A DNA stretch of 64,000 bases from Novosphingobium sp. PP1Y. GTDB lineage: Bacteria > Pseudomonadota > Alphaproteobacteria > Sphingomonadales > Sphingomonadaceae. Numbering within the stretch: position 1 is the first letter of the stretch; each line of letters begins with the position of its first letter. The notes under the pieces are model-generated. The model made no database searches and was not told the origin of the DNA. It saw only the letters and a list, made by a program, of their open reading frames with translations. The stretch covers positions 62,001 to 126,000 of the forward strand of contig NC_015580.1 of NCBI RefSeq assembly GCF_000253255.1, given 5' to 3'. The position numbers and the translations under genes were made by a program. This document shows, in pieces, positions 16,032-24,718 of this stretch.

Positions 16032-18794
16032 ATGAACTCCACTGCTCGCCTCCTTGCGGGGCTGCTGGCTTCGGCCTCTTTTGCCTCGATTGCCCATGCA
16101 GGCGAAATTTCCGGTAACGTCTATGACGCCACCGGCACGCGCGCTCTGCAGTCGGCCTCGGTCAGTATTGTCGAACTGGACCGTTCGGTGGAGACGGACC
16201 GCAGCGGCAATTACATCATCGCCGACATTCCGGCGGGCACCTACACGCTGGAAGCGCGCTATGTCGGCGCCGAGATCGAATCGCGGACGATCGAAGTGCC
16301 GGAGACGGGCAGCGTTTCGGGCGATTTCGACCTGCGCGGCATCGGCGGGGGCGACATCCTCGTCGTCGGCCAGGCGGCCAACCTGTCCAGCTCGCTCTCG
16401 CGCCAGAAGGCCGCCGACGGGGTGGAATCGGTGCTGACGCGCGATGCCATCGGCCAGTTCCCGGACCAGAACGTCGCCGAATCGCTGCGCCGCCTGCCGG
16501 GCGTGAACATTCTCAACGACCAGGGCGAAGGCCGCTTCGTTTCCGTGCGCGGCCTCGATCCCGAACTCAACGCCACCTCGCTCAACGGCGTGCGCGTGCC
16601 TGCGCCGGAATCGGATACCCGTCAGGTCGCGCTGGACGTCATTTCCTCCGACACGATCGAATCGATCGAAGTGAAGAAGTCGCTGACCCCGGACATGGAC
16701 GCCGACACCATCGGCGCCTCGATCGAGATCAAGACCACCAGCGCCTTCGACCGCAAGAAGGACTACTACGCGGTCCGCGCCGAGGGCAGCTACAACGACT
16801 ACTCGGGCGAGGTCACGCCCAAGGGCGGTTTCGACTTCTCGACGCGCATCGGCGACGACTTCGGCGTTTCGGGCGGCGTGAGCTACTACGAGCGCAAGTT
16901 CGAGACGGATAACGTCGAATCGGACAACTGGGACGTTACCGACGGCGGCATCGCCTATTCGCCCGAACTGGAATACCGCGACTACGACGTCACGCGTAAG
17001 CGCCTCAACGCGACGCTCAACTTCGACTGGCGCGTGTCCGACACGACGACCGCCTATGTGCGCGGCAACTGGAGCCAGTTCGACGATCACGAGTATCGCC
17101 GCCGCACGACCTTCATCTTCGACGCCGAGCCCTTTGCCGGCGACGATGCCAGTGCATCGTTCCGCGATTCAGACGATCGCATCGAAGTGCGCCGCGACCT
17201 CAAGGATCGTTTCGAGCGCCAGCGCATCCGCACCGTCGCGATCGGCAGCGACACCGATACCGGGACCTGGAAGTTCAACTGGTCGGCCAGCTATGCCAAG
17301 TCGACCGAGAAGGAAGACTTCTCCGTCGACCCGACCCGCTTCCGCGCCCGTTTCGAAGACGATGGCGTGGTGATCGACTGGGACTACAGCGATCCGCGGG
17401 TTCCGCACTATTCGATTGCCAGCGGGGCCGACCTCGTCAACGACCCTACGCTCTACAAGTTCAACCGCACCGAGCTGACCACGAATTCGGACAGCCAGGA
17501 CCGGGAATATGCGGTGAAGGCCGACCTGGCGCGGACTTTCGCGACCGACAGCGGCGACTTCACGATCCAGGCGGGCGCGAAGGCACGCTGGCGCAAGAAG
17601 TCCTACAACTTCGACATGATCTACTACGGTGACTACGACGGCGACTACACGCTTGCCGACGTGCTGGGCGAGCAGACCTACCGGCTCGACGGGATCAGCC
17701 TTGGCCCCGTCGCCAGCAAGACCGGCCCCAAGGACTTCCTGCTCGCCAACCGCGACGGTTTCGAGATCGACGACTACGAGACCGCGCTCGCTTCGGCGAC
17801 GGACGACTATTCGGTCAAGGAAGACATCACCGCCGGCTATGCCCTGGCCCGTTGGGACAGCGATGCCTTGCGCGTCATCGGCGGCGTGCGCATGGAGCAC
17901 ACCCGCAATGTGCTCAACGGCAACATCGTCACGGATGACGGAGATACCGTTGCCGTCGATCCGGTCCGGTTCAAACGCAGTTACACCGACTGGCTGCCGA
18001 GCCTGACGGTCCGCTGGGCTCCGCAGAACGACCTCGTGTTCCGCGCTGCGGGCTACAAGAGTCTCGTGCGTCCCAAGCTCTCGGCAATGGCGCCGCGCAA
18101 CACGGTGAACGAAGACAACGAGGCCGAATTCGGCAACCCCGATCTCAAGCCCTACGAAGCGTGGAACGCCGACGTCGGGTTCGAGTACTACTTCTCGGGC
18201 AACGGGGCGATCTCGTTCGGGGGCTTCTACAAGGATATCAGCAACTACGCGGTCAAGCAGACCTTCGACGACTTCACCTACAACGGCACGCTCTACGACC
18301 AGTTCCAGACCACCATCAACGGCGACAGCGCTCAAATAGTCGGTTTCGAAGCGAGCTTCAGCCAGGTCTATTCGATGCTGCCGGCGCCCTTCGACGGCCT
18401 GCTGACCCAGCTCAACTACACCTACACTTACGCCAACGGCACCTTGGCCGACGGTCGCAAGATCTCGCTGCCCAGCTCTTCGAAGAACACCTTCAACGTC
18501 GTGCTTGGCTATGAGAAGGGTCCGGTGGACCTGCGTCTGGCCGGGACCTATCGTGACAAGTACCTCGATGAAGTGGGTGACGATGCGACGCAAGACAGGT
18601 TCGTCGACAATCACTTCCAGCTCGATTTCTCGGGCAAGCTCAAGGTGACCGACAACCTGCGCCTGACGCTCGACGTCATCAACATCAACAACGCGAAGTA
18701 CTTCGCCTACCAGAACTTCGCCGGTGCGCAGCGCCTGCTGCAGTTCGAGAAGTACGGCCCGACCTTCAAGTTCGGTGCAAGGATGAACTTCTGA
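16032..18794 (+). CDS. TonB-dependent receptor, phytase-associated
   Basis: A 920-residue outer-membrane receptor. Signal peptide (MNSTARLLAGLLASASFASI, cut near AHAG), a carboxypeptidase-regulatory-like beta domain (about 23-100), a plug domain (VESVLTRDAIGQFPDQNVAE, LRRLPGVNILNDQGEGRF, VSVRGLDPELNATSLNGV), and a 22-strand barrel ending in the expected aromatic (KFGARMNF). It takes up a ligand with energy from TonB. Its stop overlaps the start of the phytase gene by one base (TGATG), so the two are one operon, and the ligand is probably phytate or its breakdown products. A tandem Pho box lies upstream. Start ATG 16032 after AGGGA. The ligand is inferred from context only. Confidence 0.93.
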   Translation: MNSTARLLAGLLASASFASIAHAGEISGNVYDATGTRALQSASVSIVELDRSVETDRSGNYIIADIPAGTYTLEARYVGAEIESRTIEVPETGSVSGDFDLRGIGGGDILVVGQAANLSSSLSRQKAADGVESVLTRDAIGQFPDQNVAESLRRLPGVNILNDQGEGRFVSVRGLDPELNATSLNGVRVPAPESDTRQVALDVISSDTIESIEVKKSLTPDMDADTIGASIEIKTTSAFDRKKDYYAVRAEGSYNDYSGEVTPKGGFDFSTRIGDDFGVSGGVSYYERKFETDNVESDNWDVTDGGIAYSPELEYRDYDVTRKRLNATLNFDWRVSDTTTAYVRGNWSQFDDHEYRRRTTFIFDAEPFAGDDASASFRDSDDRIEVRRDLKDRFERQRIRTVAIGSDTDTGTWKFNWSASYAKSTEKEDFSVDPTRFRARFEDDGVVIDWDYSDPRVPHYSIASGADLVNDPTLYKFNRTELTTNSDSQDREYAVKADLARTFATDSGDFTIQAGAKARWRKKSYNFDMIYYGDYDGDYTLADVLGEQTYRLDGISLGPVASKTGPKDFLLANRDGFEIDDYETALASATDDYSVKEDITAGYALARWDSDALRVIGGVRMEHTRNVLNGNIVTDDGDTVAVDPVRFKRSYTDWLPSLTVRWAPQNDLVFRAAGYKSLVRPKLSAMAPRNTVNEDNEAEFGNPDLKPYEAWNADVGFEYYFSGNGAISFGGFYKDISNYAVKQTFDDFTYNGTLYDQFQTTINGDSAQIVGFEASFSQVYSMLPAPFDGLLTQLNYTYTYANGTLADGRKISLPSSSKNTFNVVLGYEKGPVDLRLAGTYRDKYLDEVGDDATQDRFVDNHFQLDFSGKLKVTDNLRLTLDVININNAKYFAYQNFAGAQRLLQFEKYGPTFKFGARMNF

Positions 18795-19885
18795 TGGATT
18801 GGCGGACCATCCTCGGGGCCGGGTCAGGAGTGATGCTCCCGGCCGTTCTCCTCGCCGGTTGCGCGACAACCGGCGAGGCGCCGCGGCCCTACCTGCCTGC
18901 CATCGACGTTCCGGCCCAGGCCGAAACCCTGCCGGTGGGCACGGCCCATGCCGATGCCGCCGACGACCCGGCAATCTGGCGCAATGCGGCCGATCCCGCG
19001 GCGAGCCTGATCGTCGGCACCGACAAGAAGGCCGGTCTCTATGTCTATGGTCTTGACGGCAAGGTTCGCGATTTCCTTGCTGCCGGGGCGATCAACAATG
19101 TCGACCTGCGTGAGGTGCGCATGGCCGATGGCGGCACGCGTATCCTCGTGGCTGCCAGCGACCGCACCGACAAGGCGCAGCCGCGCATTGCCCTGTTCTG
19201 GCTCGATGGTGCGACGGGCAAGTTGACGGAAATCGGTTCGGATACCTTCCTGCCTGCCGGTCATGCACCGGCCGAGGCCTACGGGTTCTGCCTTGGCGGT
19301 GCGCTCGGCCCGAACGAGCTGGCGCGGGCCTATGTCGTGCTCAAGGATGGGACCGTCGCCGAAAGCGGCCTGTACGAAAAGGATGGCCGGATCGTGCCGG
19401 ACTATCTGCGGCAGGTGAAGTTCGCCAGCCAGTCGGAAGGCTGCGTCGTCGACGATGCGACACACACGCTCTACATCGCCGAAGAGGACGTCGGCATCTG
19501 GCGCGTGCCTCTGACGGGCGAACTGAAAGCCGCACCGTTCGCGCGCGTCGGGGCCGAAGACGGGCTGGTCGACGATGTCGAGGGACTTGCCATTGCCCAG
19601 AAACCGGGCGGCGGCAGCAGCTGGCTGGTGGCATCGAGCCAGGGCGACAATGCCTATGCCGTGTTCGATCCGACTTCGGGCAAGCTCGCAGGCCGCTTCC
19701 GCATCGATGGCGGGGTGATCGACGGGACCAGCGATACCGACGGGATCGAGGTGGTGCTCGGCGATTTCGGCCCGCAGTTCCCGGAAGGCCTGTTCATTGC
19801 GCAGGACGGGGACAACGCCCCCGATGCGCAGAACTTCAAGCTGCTCTCCTGGCGCGCGATCCGCACTGCGCTCGGCCTCGACTGA
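18794..19885 (+). CDS. Beta-propeller phytase (3-phytase), lipoprotein
   Basis: A 363-residue phytase that releases phosphate from myo-inositol hexakisphosphate with calcium. Lipobox VLLAGC (Cys23) places it on a membrane, probably the outer one. Family motifs: DDPAIW (57-62), LIVGTDKKAGLYVYGLDGK, NNVDLREV, CVVDDATHTLYIAEEDVGIWR, DDVEGLAI, SSQGDNAYAVFD and SDTDGIEV, spread over the six blades. It starts in the stop codon of the TonB receptor gene. Pairing of a beta-propeller phytase with a TonB receptor is a known arrangement in alphaproteobacteria and fits phosphate scavenging under PhoB. Confidence 0.93.
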   Translation: MDWRTILGAGSGVMLPAVLLAGCATTGEAPRPYLPAIDVPAQAETLPVGTAHADAADDPAIWRNAADPAASLIVGTDKKAGLYVYGLDGKVRDFLAAGAINNVDLREVRMADGGTRILVAASDRTDKAQPRIALFWLDGATGKLTEIGSDTFLPAGHAPAEAYGFCLGGALGPNELARAYVVLKDGTVAESGLYEKDGRIVPDYLRQVKFASQSEGCVVDDATHTLYIAEEDVGIWRVPLTGELKAAPFARVGAEDGLVDDVEGLAIAQKPGGGSSWLVASSQGDNAYAVFDPTSGKLAGRFRIDGGVIDGTSDTDGIEVVLGDFGPQFPEGLFIAQDGDNAPDAQNFKLLSWRAIRTALGLD

Positions 19886-19989
19886 CCCGAGCCGGGCGCT
19901 CGCCGCACCCGGCCGCCATGGTGCAATCCGCTTGAGGCTCGGGCGGCAATTGCGGTATGGGGCCGGGACTGGCGAGGGAATCGTGACCT

Positions 19990-20610
19990 TTGGACATGCG
20001 TAATGCGATCAGTGCTGCCCTGGGTGCCGCGCTTCTGGCCATGCCGGGCGTTGCCTGCGCCGATGTCCTGCAAGTGGGCGAGGGCGGCTTCACCTGGATT
20101 GCAGGCGGTCCGGTCCAGCTTCCCGGGCAGGAGGCCCTGGCCGGTGAAGCACTCGCGGTTCCCGAGCATCTCGACGCGGGGCTGGAGCCCCAGTCGATCA
20201 CCCATGCCCTCGATGCCGCCGGGCCTTCGCGCTGGCGGACACGCGTGGCCGAGCTGGCGGCGAAGTACGACATTAGCCCCAGCCTGCTCGAAGCCGTGGT
20301 CTGGCAGGAAAGCCGCTGGAACGAAAAGGCGGTTTCCCCCGTCGGCGCGCGCGGTCTCGCCCAGCTCATGCCCGGCACCGCGCGGCAGATGGGGGTCGAT
20401 GCCGCCGATCCCATGGCGAATCTGGAAGGCGGCGCGCGATACCTGCGCATGCAGCTGGACGCTTTCGGCGGCGATATCGAGAAGGCGCTGGCGGCCTACA
20501 ATGCAGGGCCGATGCGCGTGCAGCAGGCCGGTGGCATCCCGCGCATTCGCGAGACGCAGGCCTATGTCGCGGCGATCATGGCGCGTTTGGCCGATCCGGT
20601 CCGCCAGTAA
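19990..20610 (+). CDS. Lytic transglycosylase, SLT (Slt70-like) domain
   Basis: A 206-residue exported protein. After a signal peptide (AISAALGAALLAMPGVACA) and a linker comes the SLT domain from about residue 90: KYDISPSLLEAVVWQESRWN with the catalytic glutamate in QESRWN, SPVGARGLAQLMPGTARQMG, NLEGGARYLRMQL and ALAAYNAGP. It cleaves glycan strands of peptidoglycan, forming 1,6-anhydro ends. The start is uncertain: TTG at 19990 lies 11 bases after a GAGGG site, while ATG at 19996 gives the more usual codon. It follows the phytase gene by 104 bases and may be separate from that operon. Confidence 0.88.
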   Translation: MDMRNAISAALGAALLAMPGVACADVLQVGEGGFTWIAGGPVQLPGQEALAGEALAVPEHLDAGLEPQSITHALDAAGPSRWRTRVAELAAKYDISPSLLEAVVWQESRWNEKAVSPVGARGLAQLMPGTARQMGVDAADPMANLEGGARYLRMQLDAFGGDIEKALAAYNAGPMRVQQAGGIPRIRETQAYVAAIMARLADPVRQ

Positions 20611-20645
20611 ATCTGATAGGCGGTTCAGGCCGTGACGGCCAGGGC

Positions 20646-20669
20646 GGCGCGCCGCAGCTGCAGCGCGCC
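20646..20669. terminator. Hairpin between convergent genes
   Basis: GGCGCGC and GCGCGCC form a perfect 7-bp stem around CGCAGCTGCA, in the 70-base gap between the transglycosylase gene and galU. There is no T run, so its role as a terminator is a guess from position. Confidence 0.4.
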
Positions 20670-20680
20670 CGTCCTGTCTC

Positions 20681-21562
20681 TCAGCCGAGCATGGCCTGCA
20701 TCATCGAGCGCACTTCGGCGCCCATGTCCTCACGGTCGAGCGCGATGGCGAGGGTCGCTTCGACGAAGCCGACCTTCGATCCGCAGTCGAAGCGGCGGCC
20801 ATCGAAAGTCACGGCGTGGAAAGGCTGTTCGCCGATCAGCTTGGCCATCGAATCGGTCAGCTGGATTTCGCCGCCTGCACCTTTGCCCTGGTTGGCGAGC
20901 AGGCCCATGATCTCGGGCTGGAGGATGTAGCGGCCGGAGACGATCTTGTTCGAAGGGGCGTCTTCTGCCCTGGGCTTCTCCACGAGGCCCTTCACTTCGG
21001 TAAGGTTGCCCTTGCTTTCGCCCGGCGCGATGACGCCGTAGCTCGAGACTTCCTCATGCGGGACCTCGATCACCGAGACGAGGTTGCCGCCGACCTTGTT
21101 GTAGGCCTCGACCATCTGCGCCATGCAGCCGGGTGAGCCGTACATCAGCTCGTCGGGGAGGAAGATCGCGAAGGGCTCGTCGCCGACGACGGCGCGCGCG
21201 CACCAGATCGCGTGGCCCAGTCCCATCGGCACCTGCTGGCGCACGGTGACCAGATTACCCGGCTGGATGCGCGTCGGATCCAGCGGATCGAGCGATTTTC
21301 CGCGCGAATTCATCGTCGCTTCCAGTTCGTAGGCGGTATCGAAATGCTCCACGATCGCGGTCTTGCCGCGACCTGTGACGAAGACGAACTCCTCGATCCC
21401 CGCCTCGCGCGCCTCATCCACGGCGTACTGGATCAGCGGGCGATCGACCACCGGAAGCAGTTCCTTGGGGATCGCCTTGGTGGCGGGCAGGAAGCGCGTG
21501 CCCAGACCGGCAACAGGAAAGACGGCCTTGCGGACGGGCTTGCGGAAATTGTTGTCTGACAT
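20681..21562 (-). CDS. galU: UTP-glucose-1-phosphate uridylyltransferase
   Basis: A 293-residue enzyme that makes UDP-glucose for lipopolysaccharide and exopolysaccharide. The nucleotide-binding start is FPVAGLGTRFLPATKAIPKE; LLPVVDRPLIQYAVDEA, FLPDELM, GLVEKPRAEDAPS and the lysine/aspartate sites near RRFDCGSKVGFVEA follow. Start ATG 21562. It stands alone, divergent from murA across a 145-base gap. UDP-glucose from GalU could feed the sugar transferases encoded elsewhere in this window. Confidence 0.96.
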   Translation of the reverse strand: MSDNNFRKPVRKAVFPVAGLGTRFLPATKAIPKELLPVVDRPLIQYAVDEAREAGIEEFVFVTGRGKTAIVEHFDTAYELEATMNSRGKSLDPLDPTRIQPGNLVTVRQQVPMGLGHAIWCARAVVGDEPFAIFLPDELMYGSPGCMAQMVEAYNKVGGNLVSVIEVPHEEVSSYGVIAPGESKGNLTEVKGLVEKPRAEDAPSNKIVSGRYILQPEIMGLLANQGKGAGGEIQLTDSMAKLIGEQPFHAVTFDGRRFDCGSKVGFVEATLAIALDREDMGAEVRSMMQAMLG

Positions 21563-21707
21563 GGACTAAGTCTTCGCCTCGCTTTGTTGCAGGCCGATTA
21601 AAGCGCCTTGGATGTGGCAGTGCAACATGAGTAAGCCTAATTCTTCGGCGACCGGAAGGTTGCGTGCGATGCTTGCCGCCCTGACGAATTCCACTAAATG
21701 GCAATAA

Positions 21708-22991
21708 ATGGACAAGATCATCATTGAAGGCGGAAAGCGCCTTTCCGGAACGATTCCCGTATCTGGTGCCAAGAACGCCGCGCTTACGCTGCTGCCTTGC
21801 GCGCTGCTGACCGACGAACCCCTGACTCTGCGCAATCTGCCGCGTCTGGCGGATATCGACGGTTTCCAGCACCTCATGAACCAGTTCGGCGTCTCGACGA
21901 TGATCGCCGGATCGCGCCCGGAAGACTTCGGCCGCGTCATGACCCTGCAGGCGACGCGCATCACCAGCTCGGTCGCCCCCTATGACCTCGTGCGCAAGAT
22001 GCGCGCGTCGATTCTCGTCCTCGGGCCGATGCTGGCGCGCATGGGCGAGGCCACCGTATCGCTGCCGGGCGGCTGCGCCATCGGCAATCGCCCGATCGAC
22101 CTGCACCTCAAGGCGCTGGAGGCTTTCGGCGCGCAGATCGAACTGGCTGCAGGCTACGTGAAGGCGATCGCGCCCGACGGCGGCCTGCCCGGCGGCCGCT
22201 ATTCCTTCCCGGTCGTTTCGGTCGGTGCGACGGAGAACGCGCTGATGGCGGCAGTGCTTGCGAACGGCAAGTCGACGCTGCACAATGCCGCGCGCGAGCC
22301 GGAAATCGTCGACTTGTGCAACCTGCTCGTGGCGATGGGCGCGCAGATCGAGGGTATCGGCACGTCCGACCTCACCATTCATGGCGTGCCGCGCCTGCAC
22401 GGTGCCACTTACATGGTCATGCCCGATCGCATCGAGGCCGGCTCCTATGCCTGCGCCGCGGCGATCACTGGCGGCGAAGTCATGCTCAAGGGCGCTCGGA
22501 TCGAGGAAATGGAAGCGACCGTGCAGGCACTGCGCGATGCCGGCGTTTCCGTCGAGCCGCGCGCGGGCGGCATCCATGTTGCGTCCGACGGAAAGCTGCG
22601 CCCGGTCAACCTGTCCACTGCGCCCTATCCCGGCTTCGCCACCGACATGCAGGCCCAGCTCATGGCGCTGCTGTGCCGGGCCGAGGGTACCAGCGTTCTG
22701 AACGAGACGATCTTCGAGAACCGCTACATGCACGTTCCCGAACTCAACCGCATGAGCGCGCATATCGAGACTTCGGGCCGCACGGCCATCGTCCACGGCG
22801 TTCCCAGGCTGACCGGGGCCGAAGTCATGGCGACCGACTTGCGCGCATCGATGAGTCTCGTCATTGCCGGCCTGGCAGCCGAGGGCGAGACCCAGGTGCA
22901 CCGCCTCTATCACCTCGATCGCGGGTACGAGCGGCTCGAGGAAAAGCTCGCTCTGGTCGGCGCTCAGGTCGAACGGGTCGGCGGCGACTGA
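21708..22991 (+). CDS. murA: UDP-N-acetylglucosamine 1-carboxyvinyltransferase
   Basis: A 427-residue enzyme for the first committed step of peptidoglycan synthesis: transfer of enolpyruvate from PEP to UDP-GlcNAc. It has the N-terminal GTIPVSGAKNAALTLLP and the catalytic cysteine at residue 123 in LPGGCAIGNRPIDLHL, so it is the fosfomycin-sensitive form. Start ATG 21708; no clear Shine-Dalgarno sequence is visible. A single gene, followed after 67 bases by a small unknown gene on the same strand. Confidence 0.97.
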   Translation: MDKIIIEGGKRLSGTIPVSGAKNAALTLLPCALLTDEPLTLRNLPRLADIDGFQHLMNQFGVSTMIAGSRPEDFGRVMTLQATRITSSVAPYDLVRKMRASILVLGPMLARMGEATVSLPGGCAIGNRPIDLHLKALEAFGAQIELAAGYVKAIAPDGGLPGGRYSFPVVSVGATENALMAAVLANGKSTLHNAAREPEIVDLCNLLVAMGAQIEGIGTSDLTIHGVPRLHGATYMVMPDRIEAGSYACAAAITGGEVMLKGARIEEMEATVQALRDAGVSVEPRAGGIHVASDGKLRPVNLSTAPYPGFATDMQAQLMALLCRAEGTSVLNETIFENRYMHVPELNRMSAHIETSGRTAIVHGVPRLTGAEVMATDLRASMSLVIAGLAAEGETQVHRLYHLDRGYERLEEKLALVGAQVERVGGD

Positions 22992-23058
22992 GCCGCAGGC
23001 TGCAACCACTGCCAGTGCCCATGCATTACTTCCTTGTATAGACGAGAGGAGTTGAACA

Positions 23059-23283
23059 ATGGGCCTGATCAAGATGGCTGCAGCCGGCGCGGCCGGTTAC
23101 GCGCTCTACAAATACGCGACACGCGACAAGGAAGAGACGGCCTACGCCGGTGGCGACGAGAATTTCTCGCAAGTTCGCGAAGCAGGGCCGAGTTCGATGA
23201 CGAATCGGCCGTCGACATGGAACAAGGTGGACGAGGCCAGCGACGAGAGCTTCCCTGCCAGCGATCCCCCGGCAAACTACTGA
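23059..23283 (+). CDS. Small protein with DEASDESFPASDPP tail, 74 aa
   Basis: A 74-residue protein with a short hydrophobic N-terminal helix (MGLIKMAAAGAAGYALYKYA), a polar middle, and the tail WNKVDEASDESFPASDPPAN. I recognise the DEASxESFPASDPPA tail as a short motif repeated across many unrelated small bacterial proteins, but I know of no assigned function. The ribosome site GAGGAG is strong, so translation is likely. It ends one base before a parS-like palindrome and is followed by a terminator. Confidence 0.75.
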   Translation: MGLIKMAAAGAAGYALYKYATRDKEETAYAGGDENFSQVREAGPSSMTNRPSTWNKVDEASDESFPASDPPANY

Positions 23284-23299
23284 AGTTCCACGTGAAACA
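23284..23299. other. parS-like palindrome (candidate ParB site)
   Basis: The 14-mer GTTCCACGTGAAAC at 23285-23298, with A on each side, matches the ParB site TGTTTCACGTGAAACA at 14 of 16 positions; the two differences are the first base and the C at 23288. ParB sites cluster near the replication origin in alphaproteobacteria. Confidence 0.5.
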
Positions 23300-23330
23300 A
23301 TTTCTCCCGATGGCACTCGGGAGGTATCCC

Positions 23331-23360
23331 AAGGGCGGTGCCGCAAGGTTGCCGCCCTTT
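23331..23360 (+). terminator. Intrinsic terminator of the 74-aa gene
   Basis: AAGGGCGG pairs with CCGCCCTT across a 13-base loop that can itself pair in part; TTT follows. Confidence 0.7.
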
Positions 23361-23443
23361 GCCGTTCTGCGCATGGGCATGCCCGAAGGCTTAGGTGCCC
23401 TCACTAATCGCAGGAACGCGAAATGGGGTGCGGCTGGGAGAGG

Positions 23444-23683
23444 TTAGGGCGTGCGCCGGTAGCTCAGTGCAAGCCAGACCCGCACGGCGCTGGCCAGCCC
23501 CGGGGGCGTTTCGGCTTCGAGGCGCTCGGCATCGATACGGGCGATAAGGGCATTCACCGGGATCTTTTCCGCTGCGGCCCTGTCCTTGAGCAAGTCCCAG
23601 AATACCGGCTCGAGACTGATCGAGGTCTTGTGCCCGGCGATCTCGACCGATCGCTTGATGGGGGGATGATAGGGGGAGGACAT
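23444..23683 (-). CDS. Ribbon-helix-helix domain protein
   Basis: A 79-residue protein. KRSVEIAGHKTSISLEPVFW is the beta strand and first helix, and the rest (LLKDRAAAEKIPVNALIARI and DAERLEAETPPGLASAVRVW) the further helices, of the RHH_4-like family of small DNA-binding proteins. It may be a transcription regulator whose target I cannot tell, as there is no toxin gene next to it. The start at ATG 23683 has no strong ribosome site. Confidence 0.72.
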   Translation of the reverse strand: MSSPYHPPIKRSVEIAGHKTSISLEPVFWDLLKDRAAAEKIPVNALIARIDAERLEAETPPGLASAVRVWLALSYRRTP

Positions 23684-23762
23684 CGCGCGACCCTAATTGC
23701 TCGGTTCGATGAAAACCATCGGTTCCCGGCGCGGTCGCGGGATGGCGCGCCATTCGCGGCAG

Positions 23763-23784
23763 CCCTCCGGGTTTTCCCCGAGGG
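23763..23784. other. Hairpin in the gap between the RHH gene and phaB
   Basis: CCCTCCGGG-TTTT-CCCCGAGGG forms a nine-pair stem with one C-C mismatch and a TTTT loop. It lies downstream of phaB and upstream of the RHH gene, both on the minus strand. Role unknown. Confidence 0.4.
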
Positions 23785-23801
23785 CACCCGAACCGCAGAC
23801 G

Positions 23802-23842
23802 TCGTGCGGGACGCGCCGGCGAAGGCCGGACGTCCCGCACGA
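23802..23842 (-). terminator. Strong hairpin after phaB
   Basis: Perfect 12-bp arms TCGTGCGGGACG / CGTCCCGCACGA, with a further inner stem (CCGG / CCGG), starting six bases after the phaB stop. There is no long T run, so it may act as a 3' stabiliser or a terminator. Confidence 0.6.
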
Positions 23843-23848
23843 GCCGGA

Positions 23849-24571
23849 TCAGTACATGTGCTGGCCGCCGTTGATGCTCAGGGTCGAGCCGGTGACGAAT
23901 GTGGCGTTCTCAGAGCAGAGGAACGCGCAGCCGCGGGCGATCTCATAGGCATGGCCAAGACGGCCTACCGGGATCTTGGCGATGATCTTTTCCAGCACCG
24001 GTGGCGGTACGGCCGCGACCATGTCGGTGTCGATGTAACCGGGGGCGATGGCGTTGACGGTTACGCCGTACTTGGCGCCTTCCTGCGCCAGCGCCTTGGT
24101 GAAGCCGTGGATGCCCGACTTGGCGGCGGCATAGTTGACCTGGCCGTACTGACCGGCCTGGCCGTTGATCGAGCCGATGTTGACGATACGGCCCCAACCG
24201 CGCTCACGCATTCCGGGGAAGGTGGCCTTGGCCATGTTGAAGCAACCGCCGAGGTTGATTCGCATCACCTCGTTCCAGTCTTCGAAGCTCATCTTGTGGA
24301 GAACGCCGTCGCGGGTGATGCCGGCGTTGTTGATGACGATGTCGACCGGGCCGACTTCTTCGGCGACCTGCGCGCAACCTTCGAGACAGGCCTCGTGGTC
24401 GCCTACGTCCCATTTATATGCTGGAATGCCAGTCCGTTCCGTGAAAGCCTTCGCCTTTTCATCATTGCCCGCGTAATTCGCAACGACGTTATGCCCGCGA
24501 TCCTTCAATGCGAGTGAAATTGCTTCTCCGATACCCCGAGTTCCGCCAGTAACGATTGCAACGCGTGCCAT
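23849..24571 (-). CDS. phaB: Acetoacetyl-CoA reductase (NADPH)
   Basis: A 240-residue short-chain dehydrogenase that reduces acetoacetyl-CoA to (R)-3-hydroxybutyryl-CoA for polyhydroxybutyrate. It shows VTGGTRGIGEAISLAL (NADPH site), NNAGITRDGVLHKM, NIGSINGQAGQYGQVNYAAA with the catalytic Tyr-x3-Lys (YAAAK), and a C-terminus GSTLSINGGQHMY close to PhaB proteins. A FabG role is possible on fold alone, but the QAGQYGQVNYAAAKSG block favours PhaB. Start ATG 24571. PhaA/PhaC are not in the window; a 3-hydroxybutyryl-CoA dehydrogenase of the other fold lies at 56.3 kb. Confidence 0.9.
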   Translation of the reverse strand: MARVAIVTGGTRGIGEAISLALKDRGHNVVANYAGNDEKAKAFTERTGIPAYKWDVGDHEACLEGCAQVAEEVGPVDIVINNAGITRDGVLHKMSFEDWNEVMRINLGGCFNMAKATFPGMRERGWGRIVNIGSINGQAGQYGQVNYAAAKSGIHGFTKALAQEGAKYGVTVNAIAPGYIDTDMVAAVPPPVLEKIIAKIPVGRLGHAYEIARGCAFLCSENATFVTGSTLSINGGQHMY

Positions 24572-24683
24572 AGAGTGCCTTTCGCATGAGTTTGGCTCCA
24601 CCACCTCTTTGCTAGGAAATGCGCGGGGTCAGGGCAAGGGCGCGCAGTCGCCGATCGATGAATTTTCGGCCATCTGCTTCATA

Positions 24684-24710
24684 GGACTGTCATATTACTT
24701 TGGGCAGTCC
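24684..24710. other. Inverted repeat between phaB and the 252-aa gene
   Basis: GGACTG and CAGTCC (6 bp) flank a 15-base AT-rich loop. It could end the minus-strand 252-aa gene or act as an operator near the phaB promoter. Confidence 0.35.
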
Positions 24711-24718
24711 GATTTTTG

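Noticed and set aside
17169..18974. 601-codon open frame on the minus strand within the TonB receptor gene
   Set aside because: Antisense shadow; the plus-strand receptor has a signal peptide, plug and barrel end.
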